From Chromobacterium sp. IIBBL 290-4 (GTDB taxonomy: Bacteria; Pseudomonadota; Gammaproteobacteria; Burkholderiales; Chromobacteriaceae), in contig NZ_CP100128.1 of the NCBI RefSeq assembly GCF_024207115.1, positions 2,666,001 to 2,730,000 on the forward strand: DNA of 64,000 nucleotides. The letters run 5' to 3'. The position numbers and the translations under genes were made by a program. The notes beneath the pieces were generated by a model. It had not been told where the DNA came from. It did no database searches and saw nothing but the letters and a program-made list of their open reading frames with translations. Shown piece after piece: positions 35,844 to 45,322 of the stretch (the stretch's first letter is position 1; every line of letters begins with the position of its first letter).

Positions 35844-37103
35844 TCAGGCTTGCTTGGCCGAGCCGGCATTCAGCGGGTGCGGATGGGATGGCCGCAGGAT
35901 GGCGCGCAACGGAGCGTGTTGCAGCGCCGCGCTCAGGGCGCAGGCCGCCGCGCATAGCCACCACAGCAGCGGACCGCCGACATGGCCGTACAGAAAGGTG
36001 CCGAGCGCGGGCGCGATCAGCGTGCGGCCGCTCCAGACCGCGTTGTAGAGGCCGAGGTAGCTGCCGCGCAGCCGGCCTTCCGAACGATGCATCACCAGCA
36101 GGGAGTAGGTGGGAGACAACAACAGCTCACCCAAGGTCAGCGTGAACATCATCAGGATGGCCCAGGCGGGCCCCTGGCCCGCATTCAGCCACAAAAAACC
36201 GCAGCCGGTCAGCAAGGCGCCCAGCTGAATGCAGCGCGCCACGCCCCAGCGCAAGACGCGGCGGCTGATCGGAATTTGCAGCCCGACCACCATCAGGCCG
36301 TTGAGGGTGAACAGATAGCCTATCCATTGGGGGCCTAGCTGATAATGTTCACGCAGGAACAGCCCCAGCGTCACATACATCTGATCGAACACCAGCGTGA
36401 CCAGGATCATCGAGGCGATGACCCGCAGAAAGGGCTTGTCGCGCCAAGGGCCGGGCAGGTCGGCGTCTTCCCCTATCCTCTGGCTTGGGCGCAAGCGCGT
36501 TTGCTCGCCCAGCCGCAGATAAGACCAGGTCATCCAGACGGCGGCCAGCAGCGTCCCGCTGGCGTTGGCGACGTAAATCCATTGATAGCCCCAGACGGCG
36601 ATGAAGCCAGCGGTGACACCGGCGATGGCGACGCCCAGATTGAAGGCCACCCGCAGCATGCCTTGCGCCACCGGGCGTTGCTGCGGGGTGCAGGGCTCGA
36701 GCGCCAGCCGCTGGTTGATGGGCTTGAAGCCGCCATCAGCCATGCCGGAAACCACCAGCAGCGGCATGAACAGCCATACCGGCAGCTGCAAGGCCAATAG
36801 CAGCATGCACAGGCCGGACAGGCTCAGCGCCAGCACCGCCAGCTTGCGGCTGTCGAAGCGGTCGGTCAGGCTGCCGCCCTTGAAGGCGCCGGTGAGCGTG
36901 CCCATGCCGTAGAAAGCCATCAGCAGGCCAATCTGGCTGTAGGGAAGCTGATAGTTTTCCCTGAGGTAGAGCGGCAAAAACAGCTTGGACATGCCGCCCA
37001 CATTATTGATGAAGCTGCATAGCACCTGGATGTAGACGCTGATGGGCAGGCCGCGGTAGGGTAGGAGAAGCTTGCTGATTCTGGATGTGGAACAAGGAGG
37101 CAT
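35844..37103 (-). CDS. MFS transporter
   Basis: A 419-aa major facilitator with about 12 hydrophobic segments. It has an MFS loop-2 signature (AFKGGSLTDRFDSRKLAVLAL) and the second half begins after a charged loop (about 205-225). SEGRLRGSYLGLYNAVWSGRTLI resembles drug/proton antiporters of the MdtH/YfcJ style. The substrate cannot be assigned. No regulator is adjacent. The Shine-Dalgarno is weak, so the start is approximate. Confidence 0.85.
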   Translation of the reverse strand: MPPCSTSRISKLLLPYRGLPISVYIQVLCSFINNVGGMSKLFLPLYLRENYQLPYSQIGLLMAFYGMGTLTGAFKGGSLTDRFDSRKLAVLALSLSGLCMLLLALQLPVWLFMPLLVVSGMADGGFKPINQRLALEPCTPQQRPVAQGMLRVAFNLGVAIAGVTAGFIAVWGYQWIYVANASGTLLAAVWMTWSYLRLGEQTRLRPSQRIGEDADLPGPWRDKPFLRVIASMILVTLVFDQMYVTLGLFLREHYQLGPQWIGYLFTLNGLMVVGLQIPISRRVLRWGVARCIQLGALLTGCGFLWLNAGQGPAWAILMMFTLTLGELLLSPTYSLLVMHRSEGRLRGSYLGLYNAVWSGRTLIAPALGTFLYGHVGGPLLWWLCAAACALSAALQHAPLRAILRPSHPHPLNAGSAKQA

Positions 37104-37203
37104 GGGCAGGGTGGCGGGCCGCCTGGGGCGGCCGAAACGACAGGGTTATGCTGGTGGGCTATTATTCGATGGCGAAGGGTTGATGGTCAATTGGTCTGCC
37201 GTT

Positions 37204-37800
37204 TTATTTCAGCGGCAGCTTGGCTTTCACCGTCCGCATCATCGCCGCCTGCTTTTCCGCGCGCGGGTGCAGTCCGTCTGGCTGAAAGGCGGAGAGATCG
37301 CCGGCGAAGCCCTCCACCAGGAGAGGGACGAAGGCCAGTTGATTGCCGCGGGCCAGATCGCTGTAGGCGGCGCGGAACTCGGCGCCGTAACGGGGGCCAT
37401 AGTTGGGTGGCAGCGCCATGCCTACCAGCAGCACCTTGATCTTGCGCGCCTTGGCCAGATTTATCATCTGTTGCAGATTATGGCGCATAGCGGACATGGG
37501 CAGGCCGCGCAGGCCGTCGTTGGCGCCCAGCTCCAGCACCAGCACGTCAGGCTTGTGGCTGGCGAGCGCCTCAGGCAGCCGCGACAGGCCGCCGGCGCTG
37601 GTTTCGCCGGAGACGCTGGCGTTGATCACCCGGTGGCGGGGCGCCAAGTCTTTGGCCAGCAGCGACACCCAGCCTTGATCGGGCGCGAGGCCGTAGCCGG
37701 CGGACAGGCTGTCGCCGAACACCAGCACCGTCGCGGCGAAGGCGGGCAGCTGCCACAGCAGCAACAAGGGGAAGAGCATCTTGCAAACGATAGAACGCAT
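37204..37800 (-). CDS. tesA: periplasmic SGNH esterase/thioesterase I
   Basis: A 198-aa GDSL hydrolase: thioesterase I / protease I / lysophospholipase L1 type. Signal peptide to about residue 22 (PLLLLWQLPAFA), then the GDSL motif VFGDSLSAGYGL (S31 nucleophile), block II SGETSAGGLSRLPEAL, block III ELGANDGLRG, and the C-terminal D-x2-H DGLHPRAEKQ. It is divergent from an ABC ATPase gene exactly as tesA/ybbA in E. coli. Its ATG (37798-37800) overlaps the ATG of that gene on the other strand, so its promoter must lie inside the neighbour. Confidence 0.95.
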   Translation of the reverse strand: MRSIVCKMLFPLLLLWQLPAFAATVLVFGDSLSAGYGLAPDQGWVSLLAKDLAPRHRVINASVSGETSAGGLSRLPEALASHKPDVLVLELGANDGLRGLPMSAMRHNLQQMINLAKARKIKVLLVGMALPPNYGPRYGAEFRAAYSDLARGNQLAFVPLLVEGFAGDLSAFQPDGLHPRAEKQAAMMRTVKAKLPLK

Positions 37801-38497
37801 GACGAATCCAGTAAAAAAGACGGCGGTTTTGGCCGCCACCGAGTTGGCTAAACAAGTGCATTTCCGCGGCGATGTGCTGCACATCCTGCGCAGCGCCACG
37901 CTGACCTTATACCCGGGCGAGAGCGCCGCCATCGTCGGCACCTCTGGCTCGGGCAAGTCCACGCTGTTGTCGCTGCTGGCGGGGCTGGATCACCCCAGCG
38001 ACGGCGAAGTGGCCTTGTTCGGCAAGCCGCTGTCCCGCCTGAGCGAAGACGCGCGCGCGCTGCTGCGCCGCGACAAAGTGGGTTTCGTGTTCCAGAACTT
38101 CCAGCTGTTGCCGCAATTGACCGCGCTGGAAAACGTCATGCTGCCATTGGAACTGGCCGGGCGCAACGACGCGCGCGAAGCGGCGCGCCACATGCTGGAG
38201 CGGGTGGGCTTGTCCGCCCGGCTGGGCCATTATCCGCGCCACTTGTCCGGCGGCGAGCAGCAGCGCGTGGCGCTGGCGCGCGCCTTCGTCATCCAGCCCG
38301 GCCTGTTGTTCGCCGACGAGCCGACCGGCAATCTCGATCCGCAGACCGGCCGCCAGATCATCGATCTGCTGTTCCAGCTCAATGCCGAGCAGGGCACCGC
38401 GCTGGTGCTGGTGACGCACGACAATGAGCTGGCCAGCCGCTGCGACGCCATCTACCGGCTGGTGGACGGCAAATTGAACGGAGCGCGACTGGAATGA
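37799..38497 (+). CDS. ABC transporter ATPase (YbbA-like, LolD subfamily)
   Basis: A 232-aa ATPase with Walker A GTSGSGKST (47-55), the Q-loop in FVFQNFQLLPQLTALENVML, signature LSGGEQQRVALARA and Walker B LLFADEPTGNLD. It belongs to the MacB/LolD-type subfamily that powers FtsX-like permeases. Its stop overlaps the next gene (ATGA, 38494-38497). Partner of the 831-aa permease. Function of the YbbA-YbbP pair is not firmly known; export or lipid handling at the envelope is inference. TTG 37781 is an alternative start. Confidence 0.92.
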   Translation: MTNPVKKTAVLAATELAKQVHFRGDVLHILRSATLTLYPGESAAIVGTSGSGKSTLLSLLAGLDHPSDGEVALFGKPLSRLSEDARALLRRDKVGFVFQNFQLLPQLTALENVMLPLELAGRNDAREAARHMLERVGLSARLGHYPRHLSGGEQQRVALARAFVIQPGLLFADEPTGNLDPQTGRQIIDLLFQLNAEQGTALVLVTHDNELASRCDAIYRLVDGKLNGARLE

Positions 38498-40989
38498 CGC
38501 TGCGCGGACGCTTCAATCTGGTATGGCGCTTCATCCGCCGCGAGCTGGTGGCGGGCGAGCTGACCATACTCGGCCTGGCTCTGCTGGTGGCGGTGGCGGC
38601 GATGAGCAGCGTGGCTTTCTTTTCCGACCGGGTGGAGAAGGCGCTGACTACCCAGGCCGCCCAGCTGTTGGCTGCGGATCTGGTGCTGTCCGGCAATGCG
38701 CCGGCGCCGGATGCCGTCCGCGCGGAGGCCTCGCGCCGCGGCTTGGCCATGGCCGACAGCATCAGTTTCCCATCCATGGTATTTGCCGGCGGCCAGGCGG
38801 CCCTGGCGCAGTACAAAGCCGTCAGCTCCGGCTATCCCCTGCGCGGCGAAACCTCGGTGCAAAGGCCGGATGGCAGCGAGGACAGCGGCCGTCTGCAGCC
38901 CGCCCCCGGCACGGCCTGGGCCGACGCCAAGCTGATCAGCCGGCTCAAGCTGAAGCTGGGCGACGAGATCGGCGTCGGCGACGCCCATCTGAAGCTGGCT
39001 GGCGTGATCGTGCGCGAGCCGGATGGCACCATGGATGTCTACAACTTCATTCCCCGCTTGATGTTCAATAGCGCGGACCTTCCCGCGACCGGCCTGGTGC
39101 AGGAGGGCAGCCGCATCCGCTGGCGGCTGCTGTTCGCCGGCGAAGACCGCAAGGTGGCCGCCTTCCGCGGCTGGTTGGCCAAGCATAGGCCGGCCGGCAG
39201 CCGGCTGGAGGACGTGGAGAAAATGCGTCCGGAAATCCGCGCCAGCCTGGAGCGCGCGCGGCGTTTCCTAGGCCTGACCGCGATGCTGACGGTGGCGCTG
39301 GCGGCGTCCGCCGTCGCGCTGGTAGTGCGCCGCTATCTGCAGCGCCATTGGCAGCAAGTGGCGGTGCTGCGCTGCCTGGGGCTGACCTCGGGCGAGGTGC
39401 TGGGCCTGTTCGTGTCCTTGTTCCTGCTGCTGGGGGCGCTGGCCGGCGCGGTGGGCACCCTGGCCGGTTTCGGCGTGCAAATGGGCTTGATGCAGCTGTT
39501 CAGCGGCTATGTGGGCGAGCTGTTGCCCGATCCGGGCTGGCAGCCTTGGCTGATCGGGCCATTTGCCGCCATGCTGCTGCTGGCGGGCTTGGCCATGCCG
39601 CCCTTGATGGCGGTGCGCGAGGTGTCGCCCTCCGCGGTGTTGCGGGATGAGCTGGCGCCGACCGGGCAGGGCGTGATCGCGCCGATATTGGCATTGGCGA
39701 CATTGCTGGGGCTGGCCTCCTGGCAGGTGGGCGAGCTGGAACTGGCCGGCTGGCTGCTGGCGGGCATGCTGGGTTTCCTGGCCTTGTCCGGCGGCCTGGC
39801 CATGGGCCTGGTGCTGGCGATGCGCAAGCTGCCGCGCGGCGGCAAGGTGGGCTGGCGCTTCGGCATCGCCAATCTGGCGCGGCGGCGCTGGCTGGCGGTG
39901 CTGCAGATCGCGTCTTTGTCGGTGGGCCTGATGGCGTTGTTGACGCTGACGGTGGTGCGCGATGATCTGATCGCCGCCTGGCAGCGCAGCGTGCCGGCCG
40001 ATGCGCCCAACAAATTCCTGATCAATATCCAGGCCAATCAACTGGATGAGGTGCGCGATGCCTTCGCCGTAGCCGGACGGACTGCGCCGGAGATGTCGCC
40101 GATGACGCGCGCCCGGCTGATCGCCATCAATGAACAGCCGCTGCGGCCCAATAGCTACGGCGACGAAGAGGCGCGTCGCTTGGCCGGCCGCGAATTCAAT
40201 CTGTCCTGGCGGCAAACGCCGCCGCCGGGCAATCGCATCGTATCCGGCCGCTGGTGGGAGGAGGGCAAGCGGGTGAAGCCGCAGTTCTCGCTGGAGCGGG
40301 GCATGGCGGACCGGCTGGGCATAAGGGTGGGCGATTCGCTGGCCTTCGATCTGGCCGGCACCACCTTCCGCGCCAAGGTGACCAGCCTGCGCGAAGTGCC
40401 GTGGGATAGTTTCAGGGTCAACTTCTTCGTGATCGGCACGCCGAATCAATTCCGCCAGCAGCCGGCCAGCTGGATCACCAGCTTCCGGCTGGAGCCGGCC
40501 GACGAGGCCTTCGCCAACCAGTTGGTGCAGCGCTTCCCCAATGTGACGGTGATCGATGTCGGCAGCATTCTGGCCGAGGTGCGCGCCATGGTGGACAAGC
40601 TGACCCGCGGCATCGAAGCGATGTTCCTGCTGGCCTTGGCGGCCGGCGTGCTGGTGTTGTGGGCCTCGCTCACCGCCACGCGCGATGAGCGGCTGTCGGA
40701 CATCGGGCTGATGCGGGCGCTGGGCGCTTCGCGCAAGCAGGTGCGCAGCGTGGTGCTGGCCGAGCTGGTGTGGCTGGGCGCGGTATCGGGGCTGCTGGCG
40801 GGCTTGGGCGCGATGGGCCTGGGCGTGCTGGCCTCGGTCAAGCTGTTTTCGCTGCCGATTTTGATCAATTTGTGGTTGCTGCCGCTGGGCGTGGCGGGCG
40901 GCGTGACCGTGGTGACGCTGACCGGCTGGCCGCTGGTGGGCAAGGTGACGCGCGCGCCGCCGTTGACGGTGTTGCGGACGATAAGCTAG
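38494..40989 (+). CDS. FtsX-like ABC transporter permease (YbbP type)
   Basis: A large permease of 831 aa with about 10 hydrophobic segments arranged as in the YbbP family. TM1 is at about 20-45, a periplasmic domain to about 255, and an FtsX domain at about 260-380 (VLRCLGLTSGEVLGLFVSLF). Further TMs cover 390-430 and 475-500. A second periplasmic domain runs to about 700, and a second FtsX domain to the end (DIGLMRALGASRKQVRSVVLAE). Forms a transporter with the overlapping upstream ATPase. Confidence 0.92.
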   Translation: MTLRGRFNLVWRFIRRELVAGELTILGLALLVAVAAMSSVAFFSDRVEKALTTQAAQLLAADLVLSGNAPAPDAVRAEASRRGLAMADSISFPSMVFAGGQAALAQYKAVSSGYPLRGETSVQRPDGSEDSGRLQPAPGTAWADAKLISRLKLKLGDEIGVGDAHLKLAGVIVREPDGTMDVYNFIPRLMFNSADLPATGLVQEGSRIRWRLLFAGEDRKVAAFRGWLAKHRPAGSRLEDVEKMRPEIRASLERARRFLGLTAMLTVALAASAVALVVRRYLQRHWQQVAVLRCLGLTSGEVLGLFVSLFLLLGALAGAVGTLAGFGVQMGLMQLFSGYVGELLPDPGWQPWLIGPFAAMLLLAGLAMPPLMAVREVSPSAVLRDELAPTGQGVIAPILALATLLGLASWQVGELELAGWLLAGMLGFLALSGGLAMGLVLAMRKLPRGGKVGWRFGIANLARRRWLAVLQIASLSVGLMALLTLTVVRDDLIAAWQRSVPADAPNKFLINIQANQLDEVRDAFAVAGRTAPEMSPMTRARLIAINEQPLRPNSYGDEEARRLAGREFNLSWRQTPPPGNRIVSGRWWEEGKRVKPQFSLERGMADRLGIRVGDSLAFDLAGTTFRAKVTSLREVPWDSFRVNFFVIGTPNQFRQQPASWITSFRLEPADEAFANQLVQRFPNVTVIDVGSILAEVRAMVDKLTRGIEAMFLLALAAGVLVLWASLTATRDERLSDIGLMRALGASRKQVRSVVLAELVWLGAVSGLLAGLGAMGLGVLASVKLFSLPILINLWLLPLGVAGGVTVVTLTGWPLVGKVTRAPPLTVLRTIS

Positions 40990-41026
40990 ACGCCCGAGGC
41001 AGAGGGCGCGAACAAGGAGTGTCGAG

Positions 41027-41551
41027 ATGGATGCGATAGTGTTGGCGGCGATGGCCAAATGGCCCAATGTGCCGGCGGTGTTCGGCTGGCTGCGCCTGGA
41101 CGCGCGCGGACAGTGGTGGATCAAGGACGAGCGCTTGCAGCATGAGGGGATGGTTGAGTTCTTCAACCGCAATTACAGCCGCGACGGCCAGGGGCGCTGC
41201 TATGTGCAGAACGGCCCGCAGAAAGTGTATGTGCAGCTGGACGCCGCGCCATTGGCGGCCAGGCGCACGCTCAAGGGCTGGAGCACCGTGCCCTACGATG
41301 ACGACGTGCCGGCCCGCGCGGCCTGGCTGACGCCGGACGGCATGTTGTTCATCGAGATAGGCGGCGAGCTGGCGGTGGTGGACGACCGCGACCTGCCGGC
41401 CTTGCTGGAGGAGGCTTTGCCGGATTGGGAAGGCGATATGGCGGCGCTGCCGGAGCGTTTGAAGGTCGGGGAGGCCGATTTGCCTTTGGTCCAGGCGGCC
41501 CAGGGCGATTTGTTGAAGCGATACGGCATCATCGCCAAGCCCAAGGGTTGA
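41027..41551 (+). CDS. conserved hypothetical protein (DUF2946/DUF2944-like)
   Basis: A 174-aa cytoplasmic protein starting MDAIVLAAMAKWPNVPAVFG, with GWLRLDARGQWWIKDERL and FFNRNYSRDGQGRCYVQNG blocks. I recall these as typical of a betaproteobacterial family of unknown function (the DUF number is from memory). CAAGGAG lies 8-9 nt before the ATG. It lies 37 bp behind the ABC permease gene and before a terminator, so it may be co-transcribed. No catalytic motif is apparent. Confidence 0.78.
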   Translation: MDAIVLAAMAKWPNVPAVFGWLRLDARGQWWIKDERLQHEGMVEFFNRNYSRDGQGRCYVQNGPQKVYVQLDAAPLAARRTLKGWSTVPYDDDVPARAAWLTPDGMLFIEIGGELAVVDDRDLPALLEEALPDWEGDMAALPERLKVGEADLPLVQAAQGDLLKRYGIIAKPKG

Positions 41552-41588
41552 GTCTGGCTGTCGAATTTATAGGGGGGATCCGGAATGG

Positions 41589-41621
41589 ACGGGCCGCGCG
41601 AAATGGCGCGGCCCGTTTTTG
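41589..41621 (+). terminator. terminator
   Basis: ACGGGCCGCGC pairs with GCGCGGCCCGT (11-bp stem), followed by TTTTTGC. Confidence 0.9.
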
Positions 41622-41626
41622 CGTCC

Positions 41627-42886
41627 TTACATCTGCGTGGCTCTGACGCCCACCAGCCGTTTGCGGCCGGCCAGCATGCCGACGGTGAATGCGGCGGCGG
41701 CGATCAGGCAGAACAGCAGCGCCAGCGGCCAGGCGGCGTGGCTATGGCCGCGGATGATGCCGATGGCGAAGGGGCCGAGCGAGGCCAGCATATAGCCTAT
41801 GCCTTGGGCCATGCCGGACAGGTGGGCCGCCACGTGTTGATCCGGCGAGCGATGCGCCAGCAGGCTCAGCGCGGTGCTGAACAGGCCGCCCTGGCCGAAG
41901 CCCAGCAGCGCGGCCCACAGCAGCAGGCTGTCGGTGGGCGCGTACAGCATGCCCAACAGACCGATGATCACCATGGACAGCGTGGCGACGATGGGCGGAC
42001 GTTGATCGCGGCAGCGATGCGCCAGGATGGGCACCAGCAACGATGCCGGCACCTGCACCATGGTGGACCAGGACAACATCAGGCCGCCTTGCATGGCGGT
42101 GAGGCCGCGATCCATCAGGATGGACGGCAGCCAGCCGAACACGATGTAGGCTAGCGACGACTGCAGTCCCATGAACAAGGTGACTTGCCAGGCCAGCGGA
42201 TCGCGCAGAATGCCGCGAACCTGCCAATGGCCTTGCGCAGCGGCATGGCGGGTATGGATCTGCGGCCACCACACGGCCAGGGCCAACGCGGCGGGCATGG
42301 CCCAGATAGCCAGGGCGGGGCGCCAGCTGTGGTCCAGCAGTTCCGCCAGCGGCACGGTGAAGCCGGCGGCCATGGCCGCGCCCGCGCACAGCGCCATGGT
42401 GTAGACGCCGGTCATCAGGCCGGCGCGGCTGGCGAAGTCGCGTTTGACGATGCCGGGCAGCAGCACGCCGATCACGCCGATGGCGGCGCCGGCCAGCGCC
42501 GAGCCGGCGTACAGGCCGGCCATGCCCAGTTGTGTGCGCAATACGGTGCCGATAGCCAGCACGACCAGCACCAGCGCGATGGTTTTTTCACTGCCCAGAC
42601 GGCGCGCCAGATGCGGCGCCAGCGGGCCGAAGATGCCCAGGCAGGCTACCGGCAGCGTGGTGAGCAGGCCGGCCAGCGCCGGCGTCAGGCCCATGTCGCG
42701 GCTGACCATGCCCAGCACCGGCGCCATGCTGGACAGGGCCGGGCGCAGGTTGAGGCCGACCAGCACCAGGCCGAGCAGCAGCAAGGCGGTGCGCGCGCGC
42801 TGGCTGGAAAGCGCCGCGGGCGGCGTGTCGTCATCGATCAGCAATTCGTCGGCGATGGGCGTATTGCGGTTGGCGGGTTCTTGCAT
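41627..42886 (-). CDS. CynX/NimT-type MFS transporter
   Basis: A 419-aa major facilitator of the cyanate/nitroimidazole-exporter branch. The N-terminus LGLVLVGLNLRPALSSMAPVL and the segment GIFGPLAPHLARRLGSEKTI are characteristic. About 12 hydrophobic segments; an about 30-residue hydrophilic N-terminal extension. It follows a GntR/FCD regulator by 13 bp in the same direction, so the regulator probably controls its own operon. Substrate unknown. Confidence 0.88.
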   Translation of the reverse strand: MQEPANRNTPIADELLIDDDTPPAALSSQRARTALLLLGLVLVGLNLRPALSSMAPVLGMVSRDMGLTPALAGLLTTLPVACLGIFGPLAPHLARRLGSEKTIALVLVVLAIGTVLRTQLGMAGLYAGSALAGAAIGVIGVLLPGIVKRDFASRAGLMTGVYTMALCAGAAMAAGFTVPLAELLDHSWRPALAIWAMPAALALAVWWPQIHTRHAAAQGHWQVRGILRDPLAWQVTLFMGLQSSLAYIVFGWLPSILMDRGLTAMQGGLMLSWSTMVQVPASLLVPILAHRCRDQRPPIVATLSMVIIGLLGMLYAPTDSLLLWAALLGFGQGGLFSTALSLLAHRSPDQHVAAHLSGMAQGIGYMLASLGPFAIGIIRGHSHAAWPLALLFCLIAAAAFTVGMLAGRKRLVGVRATQM

Positions 42887-42899
42887 GGTGTGTCCTTTG

Positions 42900-43589
42900 T
42901 TATTTTCGTGTTTTCAGCAACTGGTCCAGCTCCTGCAACAGCGGGCGGGTGATGGCGGCGGCGGCCTGGCCGGCGGCCTCGGGCTGGCGAGCGAGGATGG
43001 CGTGGAAGATGGCTTCGTGGGCGGCGAAGTCCGGATCGGGCAGCGCCTCGTCTTGAATGGCGTCCTGCACGCTCTGGCGGACGGCGTCGGAGAAATAGCG
43101 ATACAGTCCGGCCAGGGCCTGGTTGCCGCAGGCGTCGGCGATGGCGACGTGGAAAACGATGTCGCGCTGGGCGTAATTTTCCGGCGTATCGCTGGCGGGG
43201 TCGCCCCTGAGCTGCTCCAGGGCCGCGGCGATGCGCGACAGCTCGCCATCGTCGGCGCGCTCCGCGGCCAGTCGGGCAGCGCTTTCTTCCAGCAGGCAGC
43301 GCACTTCCAGGTGCTCGCGCAAGCTGGCGCGGCTTATCGTCCGCATCGCTTCGCCCGGGTTGATGACGGCGCGCACATACGTGCCATCGCCCTGGCGCAC
43401 TTCCAGCAGGCCGGCGTAGAGCAGCACGCGTATGGCTTCGCGCACGGTATTGCGGCTGATGCCTAGTTCTTCGGCCAACTCCGGTTCGGTCGGCATCTTG
43501 CAGCCTACCGGCCAGCGGCCGGCGGCCAATTGCTGTCCCAGGCTTTCCAGCGCGATATCGACCAGCGAGCGTTTGACGACGGGATTCAT
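42900..43589 (-). CDS. GntR-family regulator (FadR/FCD type)
   Basis: A 229-aa regulator with winged HTH at about residues 5-70 (GCKMPTEPELAEELGISRNT, VREAIRVLLYAGLLEVRQGD) and a C-terminal FCD domain (about 85-215) with DIVFHVAIADACGN and FAAHEAIFHAILARQP residues that usually bind metal and a small acid. Upstream gene of a pair with the CynX/NimT-type transporter. ATG 43589 is the likely start; an in-frame ATG at 43607 is possible. Confidence 0.9.
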   Translation of the reverse strand: MNPVVKRSLVDIALESLGQQLAAGRWPVGCKMPTEPELAEELGISRNTVREAIRVLLYAGLLEVRQGDGTYVRAVINPGEAMRTISRASLREHLEVRCLLEESAARLAAERADDGELSRIAAALEQLRGDPASDTPENYAQRDIVFHVAIADACGNQALAGLYRYFSDAVRQSVQDAIQDEALPDPDFAAHEAIFHAILARQPEAAGQAAAAITRPLLQELDQLLKTRK

Positions 43590-43667
43590 CGTGGGTTCTC
43601 TAAACATCCAATCATCCGATGAATTTTACGCCAAAAATTCTAGCTGCGCAAAAAATAAGCAGAGGAG

Positions 43668-45206
43668 TCAGGCGGTGGCGGAGAAGGCGCCGCTGGCGGA
43701 AATGCCAAGTCCTTGTCCCACCAGCATGGCATCCAGGGAGTAAGGCGCGCCCAAGGAGTACACCAGCGCATACATCGCCAGCCCGCTGATCTGCTGCGCC
43801 GACAGCGCCGAGTTGCTGGACGGGTAGCTCAGCAGATTCTGCAGATTGTAGGGGAAAGTGTTGGGGATGATGGGCTGGTTGCTGGCAAGCTGGTTGGTCC
43901 GCTGCTGCTTGAGCAGCGCGTTGGTTTGATTGATCAGGGTGCCGTTGCCATAGGTGGTGTAGCTGTTGGAGAGCGAGTTCAAGGCCTGGGCCGCGGTATA
44001 CAGCAGATTGACCGCGCCGCTGGAGTCGCCGTTGTAGGCGGCCTGCAGCGAGCTGACATTCACGGTCAGGCTGCCGCCCAGGCCATATTGGCTGGGCGAT
44101 TGATAATTGAGGCCGATCTGGCTCAGGCTGCTCAATAGCGAGCTGCCGTTGCTGAAGCTGCTTTGCGCTTCTTGGTTGAGCAACTGCGGCACCATGGCGG
44201 CGATGGGATCATTGCTGGCGATGGTCTGGTTGTTCAACAGGCCGTTGATGCCGCTTTGCGCGGTGTTGAAGGCGCTGGCCAGCGATTGGGCATTGCTGTT
44301 GAGCAGGTTGAAGTCGACATTGACCGCGATATTGCTGCTGCCGGTTGCCAGCAGATTAGCCGACGCGCCATAGCCCAGCGAGATGCCGAAATTGCTGGCG
44401 TTGGAGCCGGATACGCCGTTGATGGTGTAACTGGCGTTTTGCGCGCTCTGGCTTTGGGTCAGGTTCTGGCCGCTGCCTATGGCCAGAGTCTGGTCGAAAG
44501 CCAGCCGCGACAGGCCGCTTTGATCGGTATTGTTGCCGTCATTGTCGCTGACCGAGATGCGGAAGTTATTGCTGGCGCCGGTTTTGGCGCCGCTGATTTG
44601 CAGCTGATAGGCGCCGGAGCTGTTCTGGATCACATTGGCCACCACGCCGGCGCCGGCGCCGTTGATGGCGCTGGCGATGCCCGATAGCGTGCCGTTGGTG
44701 ATGCTGATCGTCACCGGCGTGTCGTTGGCGGTGAAGCTGCTGGCCGAGGTGGAGCTGGTATAGGCGTAGCTGCCGGTGGTGATGGTCAGGCTGCCGGTGC
44801 CGACCGAGGTGCTGCCGCTATCGGGCAGAGTAAAGCTGCTGGTGGCGCTCTGCGCCTGGGCCAGTTGCGAAATCGTCAGCTGGTAGTTGGCGCTGAGCGC
44901 GCCGGATGCGGTGCTGACGCTGGCCACTGCAGGATTGCTGCTGGAGGCGGTGATGCCGTTAAGCTGATTGGTCGGCGAGTAAATCTGCTGCAGGCTGCTC
45001 TCAAAGGTATTGAGGATGGACATCAGCTGGCCCAGCGTGGACAGCTGCACCTGTATCGGGTCTGCCGCGCTGGAGGAGGATGCGCTTGTCGAGCTGCTGC
45101 CGGCGCTGGAGCCCAGCAGCAAGCCGCTCGACAATAAACCGCTCAAGTTTGGCAGCAAGCTGTCGAAAGACGAGAGAGCGGAGGAGTATCCGGACAGAGA
45201 GTTCAT
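43668..45206 (-). CDS. orphan FliD-like filament-cap/adhesin-type protein
   Basis: A 512-aa protein with the N-terminal FliD (HAP2) pattern: LSTLGQLMSILNTFESSLQQ then ITASSSNPAVASVSTASGAL and YQLTISQLAQAQS. A long Ser/Asn/Thr-rich middle region follows, then a C-terminal FliD-like stretch (DFNLLNSNAQSLASAFNTA). The coiled-coil D0 end of true caps is missing; instead the C-terminus ends in a Gly/Ala-rich tail. No flagellar gene is near and no signal peptide is evident. Composition (very rich in S, N, Q, few charged residues, no Cys) differs from its neighbours. Start uncertain: GTG 45215 is an alternative. Confidence 0.78.
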   Translation of the reverse strand: MNSLSGYSSALSSFDSLLPNLSGLLSSGLLLGSSAGSSSTSASSSSAADPIQVQLSTLGQLMSILNTFESSLQQIYSPTNQLNGITASSSNPAVASVSTASGALSANYQLTISQLAQAQSATSSFTLPDSGSTSVGTGSLTITTGSYAYTSSTSASSFTANDTPVTISITNGTLSGIASAINGAGAGVVANVIQNSSGAYQLQISGAKTGASNNFRISVSDNDGNNTDQSGLSRLAFDQTLAIGSGQNLTQSQSAQNASYTINGVSGSNASNFGISLGYGASANLLATGSSNIAVNVDFNLLNSNAQSLASAFNTAQSGINGLLNNQTIASNDPIAAMVPQLLNQEAQSSFSNGSSLLSSLSQIGLNYQSPSQYGLGGSLTVNVSSLQAAYNGDSSGAVNLLYTAAQALNSLSNSYTTYGNGTLINQTNALLKQQRTNQLASNQPIIPNTFPYNLQNLLSYPSSNSALSAQQISGLAMYALVYSLGAPYSLDAMLVGQGLGISASGAFSATA

Positions 45207-45322
45207 CGCAAACACGTGCAGGCCGTACTTTTCTCAAGCATAGCCCATGGCGCGCAAGTTGTTGGCGAGGCAGGCCTTTTTTCAAAGGCGATTGTTTCAT
45301 TGTGTTGCGCTGCGGCAGATGG

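Noticed and set aside
39268..41172. 634-codon open frame opposite the ABC permease gene
   Set aside because: Arg/Gln/His-rich shadow frame; no domain or Shine-Dalgarno.
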